This document shows positions 1-11,080 of a stretch of 64,000 nucleotides of DNA, in pieces. The stretch spans positions 186,001 to 250,000 of the forward strand of contig MCFH01000032.1 of NCBI GenBank assembly GCA_002104945.1. Reading direction: 5' to 3'. This DNA comes from Piromyces finnis. Taxonomy: Eukaryota > Neocallimastigomycota > Neocallimastigomycetes > Neocallimastigales > Neocallimastigaceae. Position numbers and translations under genes: made by a program. The notes beneath the pieces were generated by a model. It worked only from the letters and a program-made list of their open reading frames with translations. It made no database searches and had not been told where the DNA came from. Every line of letters begins with the position of its first letter. Positions within the stretch are counted from its first letter, which is position 1.

Positions 1-266
1 AAGAAAATAAAGAATTTCAATTTCACAATGACTTTCTATTTATTTATTTATATATATATATATATATTTTTTTTTTAAAATAATTTTATTAATATATATT
101 TTTATTTTATTTTGATAATATCTAGTTAGGTGACTTTTTATTTCTTTATTTTTTTTTCTAAAAAAGCTTTCTATTCAATGTATTTATTGAATTAATATAA
201 ATACATTTTCATTTTCAAACATTCCAATTTAAATTATTAAAAGTCACTATTATTTAAAAAAAAAAA

Positions 267-2860
267 ATGATGACAAGAAATCCTTATTCCTTCGAATTTG
301 AAGAAAATAACAATACTGTTGATACCAGTTCTGTAAATTCTACAACTACAGAGAATAGAAATGTTAGAAAACATAAATCTTTAATGAATGTAAGAATCAA
401 AAATACAAATTAATTATTTCGTGAATGAATACTTTGAACGCCATTTTTTAATCATTTTAGTTATAGTATATAAAAAATTTCAAAATTAAATTTATGTTTA
501 ATGGAATTTTATACAGTAGTTTTCAAGTTTATAATAATATTAATAATTATATATTAGCATATTATATATATTATTTATTTGTATTCTTTATTTTAACAAT
601 ATATAAATAAAATAGTAATTTTATAAATTAATATTAGTTTTTTTATATATATGATATTAATAAAAAAATATTTTATTATCATAGATGAAGTCATATTTTC
701 ATTCTTCAATCCCTAGAAGATCCAATTCAATTGACAGAAGTAAGACACGTTATTCAACCTCTTTATTTAATGAAGATGAAAAAGAAAAGCTTCAAAGTTC
801 ATCATCTCATTCCACATCATTATCTAATACCTTTAATCATAAAAATACGGAAAAAAACTCTGTAACTATACCACAATTAGAAAAAGGTATAACATAAATA
901 ATATATATATAGAATTTATTCTTAAACGAAAACCTCCATTATTTTAACTTTTTTTTTTTTTTTTTATATCATTATGATTATTATTTCTAGATAAAAAAAG
1001 AGTTGTATTGAAAGAAAAGAAGGATGAATCAACATATTCTTCAGAATCTCTTAAAATTTTATTAGCAAGTTCTTCTAAAAATGTTAAATCATTAGATGAT
1101 GAAAAAGCCAACTACTTATTAAATAAGTATACAAAAAATTTGGTAAGTAGAAAATGAAAATGAAAATAAAAAATAATTATATGAAAAAAAAAAAATCATC
1201 TTGATTTATATATTATAGATCTCTTTTAATATTACTATATTATTCCAATAATAGAATAAATAATAATATTTATAATATTTTTTATTTTAACTTTTTTTTT
1301 TTTAAAAAAAAAAATTAGTTGAAAAAACCAAAAGAGACTTTAATGCCATCAACTGAATCAAAATATTTTAGTTCATCATCAATACCACAACCATCTACTA
1401 TCAATTCAGAAGAATCCATGAGAAAACCATATCATTTTACAGCAAAAAGTGCATCACACGCAATCAATAAAGAAAATATCAATAATTCTGTAAGCGCATC
1501 ATCATCACTTAATAGTCATCATTTAACCTCTCGTTTAAAATATCCAATATCTTTTAATAAGATGAGAACTCCATTATCAGAATTAAAATCAACAAGTACT
1601 AAAAATATTGAAGGTAAAAAGAAAAAAAAATTTAAATATCTATTTCTATTTACAATATATAAATATATTAAAAAGTAACATTCATATTTAGATAGGTTCA
1701 TTCATTTTAAAATGTAATTTAACAAACAACTAAAAAAAAAAAAAATTTTTTTTCTTTATTTTTAATATTTATATGTAATATTTATAATATATTCTCCTAT
1801 TAATCCTAAAAAAAAGAACAAAATAGTATAGGTAGTCAACAAAAATTAAAATTACCACAAAGTATTTTTACTAAAAAGGATATTGAAAAATCTCCTTCAA
1901 TATTAAGTCAATCGGAACCAAAAAAATCGGCAGTAGCAGTAACCCTTCCTGATTCAAACTCTTTAACGACGTCAAAAATAAAAGCCTCCATACCCAACTC
2001 ACCAAAAACACCTCAAACTGAAAAATCAACATCATCCTTAATAACAGATATTAACAGTAACTATCTTTTATCTCTTTCACCATTATCCTCTTCTGGAAAT
2101 GATATAATTCATTCCATTAAAGATTTATCCAAAGAGCAAAATACCGAAACTGAAGAGTAAATAATAAAGCCATAAATATATTCTTTACAATTACTAATAT
2201 AAGTAATACTAATTATTTATTATAATTTTATTTATTATATCTATCTATCCATCTCTCTATCTCTTAATCCTTTAATTATTATTATTTACTATTAATACAT
2301 GGAAATAATAGTAGAAATAATATTGATGATAAAACTATTTTAAATACATTTACTGTTGCTTTTGATAATATTAGTTCATTGTCCACAAAGATTGATTTAC
2401 TTACCGAAATTATAGATAAAAATGAGGTAAGAAAAAAAAACATAGATAATACTTAAAAAAAAGGTTATAAGATTTTTTCTTTTTTTAAAAAAAATACTAA
2501 CATTAATATTTAATATATATTTAATTTTTTAAATATTTTAAATGAATAAATGAATAGGAGAAACAACAACATCAATATAATACAGATATGAATCAAATTA
2601 ATTTTGAACTTTTTGAAATCAAGCAAAAAGTATCTCAATCCATGAAAAAACTTCAGCAAGAATTTGATCCTATTTTAAATACCTTGAAAGAAACTGCAAA
2701 AGTACAAGGTAAAAATGAAGAGCAAAAGATGAATGAAAAGGATAAATTATCATTAAAATCAGAAACTTTTGATAAAAATAGGGATCAAATGGAACAAGAC
2801 CTTGATAGGATAAAATCCCAATTACTTCATCTTACGAATGAAAATCAAATACTTGTAAGT

Positions 2861-2899
<39 letters not shown>

Positions 2900-3362
2900 C
2901 TCCTACCTCCTATTATTATTATTATTATTATTATTTATTATAAATAAATACACAACTATATTTTTCATTACTACCTATGAAATTATTAATCTTTTTTTTT
3001 TTAAAACAAAAAAAAAGAAAAAACGACTTGATATTATTACTAGAAAAATACCCTATTTATTTATATTCCATATGATCACATTTGGTTTTCTTTTATTATT
3101 TTTTATTCATGAAATGTAAGTCAAAAAAAAAAAAAAAAAACATTTTTTTTTTTAATTTAAAATTTAATTAAATGGAAAACTGATTTTTTTTTTTTTTAAT
3201 ATATTCAAAATTTTTAGACCCTCTGATAAGAAACATGAAATTTATCAATTTGGAATTCAAAGTAAAAAATTTATTCTACACTACTTTTTTTTAATACTTC
3301 ATTGGATCACTGGCATTTGGAATCAAATGATAGCCTATCTTAATCATCAATATTATTATTAA
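267..3362 (+). CDS. Nine-exon gene: Ser-rich coiled-coil protein with C-terminal membrane segments (unknown function)
   Basis: I do not recognise this protein. Splicing at GT-AG sites keeps one frame through exons 267-389, 685-886, 991-1142, 1319-1613, 1832-2156, 2312-2426, 2558-2854, 3018-3115 and 3218-3362, giving 583 residues. All introns are AT-rich with T tracts before AG. The first ATG of two in a row (MM) was taken as start. Residues 1 to about 365 are Ser/Thr/Asn/Lys-rich and probably disordered. Exons 6-7 (about 366-503) are rich in Gln, Glu, Lys and Leu and look coiled-coil. Exons 8-9 hold a strongly hydrophobic stretch (IPYLFIFHMITFGFLLLFF) and a second hydrophobic region (FILHYFFLILHWITGIW), ending in NHQYYY. 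This suggests a protein anchored in a membrane by its C terminus, with its coiled coil in the cytosol or nucleus. The acceptor of exon 8 (AAAAAG at 3012-3017) is the weakest junction; the alternative AG at 3050 destroys the frame. Confidence 0.72.
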
Positions 3363-6300
3363 GATTTTCAATGGATATATATATATACCAGGTCATTATT
3401 TTATAAAAATCCAAATAGTAATTGTAAATAGATGATATCGTATTTATATAAATATATTATCTTTTTTAAAGAGTTAAAGAGATTTATATAATATTAATGT
3501 ATAATAGTTATACAAAGAGTTCTAATCATTTCTTATAGGATAGGATAGAGATATATATAATATATATAATATATATAATAATACATTATTTTATCATACC
3601 TCTATAATTTATTATATTTTATAATTTATAATATTCTATAATTACTTTTAATATATTAATCTTTCTTAATCTTTGTTTAAATTAATTGAACCTAGATATT
3701 CATTAATTTATTCTTTTTTTCTAAAATCAATTTTAAGTAATATACAAAATGTATAAATCTAATTTTATCAAATAATAATTTATTTATTTATTTCCATATA
3801 TACATATATTATTGTAATTTATTAAAGATTTATTGTATTTTTTTTTTTCAAAGATGTTCTATTTAATCATATAAACTTTAATAAATCTCTTTATAAAAAA
3901 AAGAGGCATTCAATTGGTATGCCAGTTTTAATTTTCTTTTTTTTTTTTTTTTAAAAAAATTTTAATTAATTTTTTTTTAATTTACAACTTTAAATTTAAT
4001 TTATTCAAGATAAATCAACTTTTTTATTAAACTTTAAAAATATTAATTAGGAAGAAAAAGAAAAAAGTTTTAAAGTCATTCTCATTTTCAATTAACAAAA
4101 AAATAAAGGATAATTCATGCAATTTATATTAAATTTTATTTTAAATAATAATATTAGTAAAAAAAAAAAAAAAAAAAAAAAGGAAACGTAATGCAAATTA
4201 ATTTATATTTTAGGATTTTTTTTTTTACCTAATTTATTGTATATCATAAATGAATAATTTTTAACCTTTATGTCTTAATAAATAGTTTTTAAAAGATCAG
4301 GTGTAGTATACGTAGTATATAATATAGATTAATAGATGATTTATATATTTTATTTAAAAAAAACAATAATGCATAGTATTAGATAGTATAAAAAAAGGTT
4401 TAAACTTTTAATGGATTAAACACCAAAGGTTCATCTTAAATTTCATAATTATAATTAATATATTTATAATAGGGTTACACAAGAAATTAACCAACCAACC
4501 AACCCACAAACTTAAAATTTTTCTTTTTTTTTTTTTTTTTTTTGCAAAGTAACAAAAAGAATGGGATTATAAAAGTTGAGAAAAAAAAGTTTGAATAAAG
4601 GTATAATTGAAGGATACTATTAGCTGTATCCTATTGAAAAAAGGGTAAAATCAATAAATGAGTTTCATTAATAGGGCAATACCTTTTTATTCCTTTATGA
4701 ATAATGATTAGTTTATATTTCTATATATAGGAATTAATCTACTTATTTAATAAGGTGTATAACTTTTTTCCGTTATAAATTTTTTAAAGTATCCACAATA
4801 ATATACATTTCGATAGTAGAAAGGATATAAGATAATGTAACTAGTTGTAACTTTTTTTTAATGTCCGTTTACATTCTCTTTTTGAAATTTTATTATTTAG
4901 TGATATTAATAAAAGTCATCTTTTAAATGAAAAAAAAAAAGAAAACTTTAAAGACATTTAAAATTTGGTCAATGTATTATCATCTATTCCTATTACATAT
5001 TCCTATTACCTTTACTATTAAAAAAAAAAGGTTTGGTAAAATCTACCACCAACAATTTTCTTTTTAAAAATTTGGAAATTAAAAGAACAAATTAATGTAT
5101 TGTACATTATGCATTTCATTTACATTAATGTATTTCATTGAAATAGAAGAAATTCGAAAACAAATTTTATTTTGAAATGTCCATTTTTTATTATTCTTTT
5201 ATAAATTTTTCCTATAAAAAAAGGACTTTAAAAAATGCACATGCCCAGAAGAATAAGCAATGTCCATTTAAAATACATTACTTTATATAAATGAATGATT
5301 GAATAATAACTAAATAAATCAGTACTCGTTTTATTATTAAAACAAAATGATATTTATTTAGTTTTTTATTTATATATTTATTTATTTATTGTATTAATTT
5401 TTATTCAAATTTTATTTTGTTATTTTTCCACTTTTTTTTTTTTTTTTAAAAAAAGCAATGTATAATAGAACAAAAAAAAAAAAAACGATCAATGTAATCA
5501 TAGTAAGTGTAATTCATCATTCAAAGTCAGTTTTGACTTTTAAAGAATATTTTCGATCATGATTCAATTCTACAGTGATTTCTTTCTTTTCATTATTATT
5601 ATTTCTTCTTGCTAGAAATCAACAATTATAAAACTATTTATTTTATAATTATTTTAACTAGGTTTTTTTTTTCTTTTAAAATGGAGACTTTTTTAAATTG
5701 TTAATGGTGAAATTCTAATTGCGATGACTTACCACCATTCATTATTCCATTGTTCATACAATGGACAATTAAAAATTGATGGTTGAATGTTTTTTTTTAT
5801 GGACAATTGTTTATTGCTTTTTTTGTTTTGTGTAGGCCTTGTGACAGTTAAAAAACTTTGATATACCAGTTTTTTTCTCCTATCATTTTACATAGGTGTG
5901 GTTTATTTTTACCAGAATAATGAAGGTCTTTGACATTCCATTTCTTTATCATTTTTTCTATTTTTCTATCCATTTCCTTTTATTATGAATTAAATTTAAT
6001 AGTATTGGGTCATATATTACCATTATAATGAAATTAATTAAAATATACAGACTAAAATACTATTTAATTTAAAAATATAAAGATACAACAAATTGACTTA
6101 GGGATTAACCATACAATGACTTTCAAATATAAATTATATTGGATTATATATTAGAATATAATGTATTTTATATATAATTAAATAGACATTAAATCTTTTT
6201 ATTCTAATGATTCTTTTTTTTATATAAAAACAAATGGATTAGTTTAATTGTAATATATTACTGTATATATTACTGTATATATTAATATTAAATTAAATAT

Positions 6301-6926
6301 TTAATTTAATTTAAACTTTAAATTCTAAATTGATTTTTTTTCAATGAATGGATTATTTATAAAATAAATATTTTGATATATTAAATAAATATATTATTAT
6401 TTATTGTAATATATGATGTATTTAAAATGATTATATTCTTTGTTTATTGATGAATAATTAATAATAATATAAATAAATAAATAAATAAATAAATAGTAAT
6501 ATAAATAAATAAATAATATAAAAAAGTATTAAAAATTAAATGAATGAATTAGATAATAAACTCTTTTTTTTTTTTTCTATTATATTCCATTATTATCTTC
6601 ATTTATTAGAAAATGAATTTCTAAAAAAAATTTTTTTTTTTTTTGGTATTTAAAGAAAATTTTCGACCTTCTTTTTTCACTTTTTTTTTTAAATAATCAC
6701 ATTTACCTTTTATATTTTTAAACTATTTAATTATAAAAAATATTATTAAAAAAAAAAGAGGAATATATATTCTTTTTTTTATTTTAAATAATTTAATCAT
6801 CTAGTGAAAAAATATACCTCATAAAATCAATAAATAATTTTATCATTTTTTTTATATATACATACCTACCTTTTTTTACCTATTTTTTTTTTATTTATTT
6901 TGAATTTATAATAATAATAAACAAAA
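3363..6926. other. AT-rich intergenic region without recognisable genes
   Basis: About 3.5 kb of very AT-rich sequence between the convergently ended unknown gene and HSP90. It carries many homopolymer runs (for example 4159-4180 and 4524-4542), TAAA microsatellites near 6469-6510 and a short CCAA repeat at 4491-4506. I found no open frame with coding character, no tRNA and no transposon ends. The last few hundred bases must contain the HSP90 promoter; TATATATACATA at about 6853-6864 is a possible TATA element. Confidence 0.6.
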
Positions 6927-9164
6927 ATGGCTGAATCCGAAACATTTGCCTTCCAAGCTGAAATCTCTCAATTAATGAGTTTGATTATCAACACTTTCTA
7001 CTCTAACAAGGAAATTTTCTTAAGAGAAATTATTTCTAACGCTTCTGATGCTTTAGATAAGATTAGATACCAATCTCTTACTGATGCTTCTCAACTCGAT
7101 TCTGAAAAGGAACTTTTCATTCGCATTACTCCAGACAAGGAAAACAAGATTCTTGAAATCAGAGATTCTGGTATTGGTATGACCAAGGCCGATCTTGTCA
7201 ACAGTAAGTAGTAGCATTAGATTAGAATTTTTTTTATTTTTAAAAATAATAGAAATAAAAAAAATTAGTAATATTATGTTAAAAAATAATAATGATAAGA
7301 AAGAAAATAATATTAAATGTTATTTTTATAATATTATGATTATTAAATAGATCTTGGTACTATTGCCAAGTCTGGTACTAAGGCTTTCATGGAAGCCCTT
7401 CAATCTGGTGCTGATATTTCTATGATTGGTCAATTTGGTGTCGGTTTCTACTCTGCTTACTTAGTTGCTGATAAGGTTCAAGTTATCACCAAGCACAACG
7501 ATGATGAACAATACATCTGGGAATCTGCTGCTGGTGGTAGTTTCACTATCACTCGTGATACCGTTAACGAAAAGATTGGTCGTGGTTCCGTCATCAGACT
7601 TTACATGAAGGAAGACCAACTTGAATACCTTGAAGAAAAGCGTATCAAGGAAATCGTTAAGAAGCACTCTGAATTCATTGGTTACCCAATTCAATTAGTC
7701 GTTGAAAAGGAAGTTGAAAAGGAAGTCGAAGATGAAGAAGAAGAAGCTAAGGAAGAAGATGGTCCAAAGATTGAAGAAATTGATGAAGAAAAGGAAAAGG
7801 AAGAAAAGAAGAAGAAGACCATCAAGGAAATCAAGAAGGAAACTGAAGAATTAAACAAGACCAAGCCACTCTGGACCAGAAACCCAGATGACATCACCAG
7901 TGAAGAATACGGTGCTTTCTACAAGAGCATTACTAACGATTGGGAAGACCACCTTGCTGTTAAGCACTTCTCTGTTGAAGGTCAATTAGAATTCCGTGCC
8001 TTATTATTCGTTCCACGTCGTGCTCCATTCGATATGTTCGAACAAAAGAAGAAGAGAAACAACATTAAGCTCTACGTCCGTCGTGTCTTCATTATGGATG
8101 ACTGTGAAGAATTAATTCCAGAATGGCTCAACTTTATTAAGGGTGTTGTCGATTCTGAAGATCTTCCACTTAACATTTCTCGTGAAATGTTACAACAAAA
8201 CAAGATCTTAAAGGTTATCCGTAAGAACCTTGTTAAGAAGTGCATTGAATTATTCAATGAAATTTACGAAGATGCTGAAAACAAGAAGAAGTTCTACGAA
8301 GCCTTCTCCAAGAACATTAAGTTAGGTATCCACGAAGACAGTACCAACCGTGCTAAGTTATCTGAATTCCTTATGTTCTACTCTACCAAGTCTGGTGAAG
8401 AAATGACTTCTCTTAAGGATTACGTTACTCGTATGCCAGAAAAGCAAAAGAACATTTACTACGTTACTGGTGAATCTAAGGCTGCTGTTGAAAACTCTCC
8501 ATTCCTTGAAGCTCTCAAGAAGAAGGGATTCGAAGTTTTATACCTTATTGATCCAATTGATGAATACATGGTCCAACAACTTAAGGAATACGATGGTCAC
8601 ACTCTCCAAAGTGTTACTAAGGAAGGTCTTGAATTAGAAGAAGACGAAGAAGAAAAGAAGAAGCGTGAAGAAGAAAAGGCTCAATTCGAAGAATTATGTA
8701 AGACTATCAAGGAAACTCTTGGTGACAAGGTTGAAAAGGTTGTTCTTTCTAACCGTATTGTTAACTCTCCATGTGTCTTAGTTACTGGTCAATATGGTTG
8801 GTCTGCTAATATGGAACGTATCATGAGAGCTCAAGCTCTTCGTGATTCTGCTATGTCTGCTTACATGGCCTCTAAGAAGACTATGGAAATTAACCCAGAA
8901 CACTCTATTATCAAGTCTCTTAAGGCTAAGGACAAGAACGACAAGACCTTAAAGGACTTAGTCTTCTTATTATACGAAACCGCTTTATTATCTTCTGGTT
9001 TCACTCTTGAAGATCCATCCAACTTTGCCTCTCGTATCCACCGTATGGTTAAGTTAGGTTTAAGTATTGATGAAGATGAAGAAGCTGAAATGGAAACTGA
9101 TGCCCAAGACGATATGCCAGAATTAGAAGAAGTCGGTGAATCCAAGATGGAAGAAGTCGATTAA
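6927..9164 (+). CDS. HSP90: Cytosolic HSP90 chaperone (two exons)
   Basis: ATP-dependent molecular chaperone that matures client kinases, receptors and other proteins in the cytosol. Exons 6927-7203 and 7351-9164 join through a 147 bp GT-AG intron that splits an Asn codon in the conserved [11 protein letters not shown] block; the product is 696 residues, normal for the family. The N-terminal GHKL ATPase domain shows the [23 protein letters not shown] helix (catalytic Glu and ATP-binding Asn), DSGIGMT and [15 protein letters not shown] charged acidic/lysine linker lies at about residues 210-265. The middle domain has [22 protein letters not shown] and the catalytic-loop Arg region. The C-terminal dimerisation domain ([15 protein letters not shown]) ends in MEEVD, the TPR co-chaperone docking tail, so it is the cytosolic rather than ER or mitochondrial form. 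GC-rich third positions relative to the flanks suggest high expression. The sequence AACAAAAATGG precedes the start. Confidence 0.97.
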
Positions 9165-9759
9165 GCGAATTAATATAGAAAATTTTGGAAACAAAATAGA
9201 CTTTTTTTTTTATTTTATAACCAAAATAATTATATAAAATATAATAATTATGAACCTTTTTCAACTAAACACGAAAATTAAACATAACATCATTAATCAT
9301 GCAAATTCGGAAATAAACCAAAAAGGACTTTAATTTTGGAATAAATTTTTGAAATTAAAAAAAGTTCTTTATTCCTTTTTTAAAAAATTCAAAATAAATA
9401 TTATATACAAAAATAATTATTGAAGTTATAACAACTATCCATATATTTAATATTTATAAAAGTGCAAATATATTTAAAAAATAAAAAAAAAAAAAACACA
9501 ACACACACATATAATAAACAAATTATCATTAATTTATTGTATATATTTAAAAATAAAAATTAATAAAAAAATTTAAAAAAAAATTTTTTTTTTTTTTTTT
9601 GGTGTTTAAACATTTTATTGGTGTATTGAATGTTTTTTGAAAGAAAAGAAATTGGGTTTGGATAAAAAAGTAAAAATAAATATTACTGGTTTTGGGCTAT
9701 TTGAGATGATACTAATAATTGGTTGTATTTTTTTAATGTGAATTTTATTTATAAAGGAA
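9165..9759. other. HSP90 3' flank and spacer
   Basis: AT-rich sequence following the HSP90 stop, with A and T runs (9482-9495, 9583-9600) and a CA-rich patch at 9496-9508. No gene is visible; short minus-strand open frames here lack coding character. Confidence 0.55.
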
Positions 9760-9841
9760 GTCGATGTTGCTTTTTTTTTTGGTAATAGTGGTATCTTAAC
9801 AGACAATATTATATATTCTCACAACATAAAAATTGTAAAGA
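9760..9841 (+). promoter_or_regulatory. Conserved 5' spacer of the initiator tRNA-Met unit (uninterrupted copy)
   Basis: Begins GTCGATGTTG, followed by a T tract, GGTAATAGTGG and ATATTATATATT, and ends AAAAATTGTAAAGA against the tRNA. The same block begins directly after the poly(A) of the non-LTR copies at 21541 and 36552 and runs up to an A tract (CACAAAA), where the LTR stacks start. This copy shows the uninterrupted order and locates the A tract 10-14 bp before the tRNA, where LTR elements enter in the other two units. It probably includes the Pol III initiation region. Confidence 0.7.
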
Positions 9842-9913
9842 AGCAGCGTAGCGCAGTGGAAGCGTGGTGGGCTCATAACCCACAGGTCGTATGATCGAAA
9901 CATACCGCTGCTA
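9842..9913 (+). tRNA. Initiator tRNA-Met (CAU), copy 1
   Basis: 72 nt cloverleaf without intron. Acceptor AGCAGCG pairs with CGCTGCT, discriminator A. Anticodon arm GTGGG-CTCATAA-CCCAC has anticodon CAT and the run of G:C pairs typical of initiators. The A1:U72 pair and GATCGAAAC in the T loop (A54 instead of T) are eukaryotic initiator hallmarks. CCA is not encoded. It is identical to the copies at 34599 and 58040. Confidence 0.97.
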
Positions 9914-9977
9914 ATAAATTTTATTTATTTTTTTATTTTAACAAAAACCTTGCTCGCCGCGCGTAACGGCAAAAGAT
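9914..9977 (+). other. Conserved 3' spacer of tRNA unit and non-LTR insertion point
   Basis: After the terminator comes CCTTGCTCGCCGCGCGTAAC followed by GGCAAAAGAT. A matching block follows tRNA copy 2 (34671-34732). In both loci the non-LTR element begins right after AAAAGAT. GCCGNGCGTAACGGC can form a short hairpin just before the junction. Confidence 0.7.
9928..9934 (+). terminator. Pol III T7 terminator of tRNA copy 1
   Basis: A run of seven T residues on the sense strand 14 bp past the tRNA 3' end, the usual Pol III stop signal. Confidence 0.75.
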
Positions 9978-9998
9978 CCCTCCTGGGAGTGTAGTTGA

Positions 9999-10438
9999 CC
10001 CTCTTGGGAACGTGCCTTCATTTATTTAATAATGGAGTTTATCAAGGGGGTCTACTCATGCTCATACCCTCTTGGGAACGTGCCTTCATTTATTTAATAA
10101 ATGTAGTTTCTCAAGGGGGTCTACTCATGCTCATGGTACTGAGAGAGTAGAAAGAATTAAATCCAAGTATTGCGCAATGGATGCTTGGTGCCCTCTTAGG
10201 AATGTGCCTTCATTTATTTAATAAATGTAATTTCTCAAGGGGGTCTACTCATGCTCATGGTACTGAGAGAGTAGAAAGAATTAAATCCAAGTATTGCGCA
10301 ATGGATGCTTGGTGCCCTCTTAGGAATGTGCCTTCATTTATTTAATAAATGTAATTTCTCAAGGGGGTCTACTCATGCTCATGGTACTGAGAGAGTAGAA
10401 AGAATTAAATCCAAGCATTGCGCAATGGATGCTTGGTT
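9999..10438 (+). repeat. 5' UTR monomers of the LINE (124 bp units)
   Basis: One short unit (9999-10066) and units starting at 10067, 10191 and 10315, each about 124 bp and beginning CCCTCTT(G/A)GGAA. Each contains CTCAAGGGGGTC, which can pair with the start of the unit. The pieces CTCATGGTACTGAG and CCAAGTATTGCGCAATGG...GCTTGG are also self-complementary. The arrangement resembles promoter monomers of mouse L1; a promoter role is inferred. Confidence 0.82.
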
Positions 10439-11080
10439 AGTCTTCAAGGGAAAATTATTAGGACTAAGCTCATGGTACTGAGCGATTAAAAAACATTTTA
10501 TTCATCAAATTTAAGTATTTGATGAATAAGTGAATGTTTGATTTTTCAGGTAAGTTTGTATAGTATTTAATTAGAAGAGTAATACATTTTGTTGCTGTAT
10601 TTTTTCTTTTATTCATGTATTCATGTAGTACTACTCTTCTCTTGTAAGAATCCAATGTAGTCAACTTTAGCATTTGCATTGTATTTTTATATTCATGTAG
10701 CTATTGTTGTATTGTTTCTTGTAAGAGAATGATTCACTCTACATCATGTAAAAATACTATTCACAAGCTTTCTGGTGTCGACATTCTTGATTCAAATTTT
10801 TTACCAATTTAAATATTTAATGAAAAGTAAAGTCAAACAAGTTTAGTGTCAAAAAGCGAATCGAATTTACTAACAACAAACCAAAACTAGAATTTTTAAA
10901 GAAAATTTACAACTAGAATTCAAAAAAAAGAAACTTTAAACAAAGCATCGTAACAATTTTTGTACTATCCAGTACTTTTAAGAAGAGAGAGAGAGACAGA
11001 TTTTTTTCCATATACGTTATATTTATAATTTTATTAGTATTTATTTTATATTCAATATTTTTTAATTAGAATTTATTATC

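Noticed and set aside
6640-6690. Possible heat-shock element upstream of HSP90 (GAAAATTTTC and TTC triplets)
   Set aside because: The GAA/TTC triplets do not follow the 5 bp spacing of a heat-shock element.
9842-9977. The tRNA gene as an integral part of the LINE
   Set aside because: The same tRNA with its 3' spacer is joined to a LINE start at copy 1 and to an internal LINE position at copy 2. LINE copy 2 has no tRNA in front. The tRNA is therefore host target sequence.
9999-10438. CRISPR-like array
   Set aside because: The 124 bp units are direct tandem monomers without unique spacers, in a eukaryotic LINE 5' UTR.
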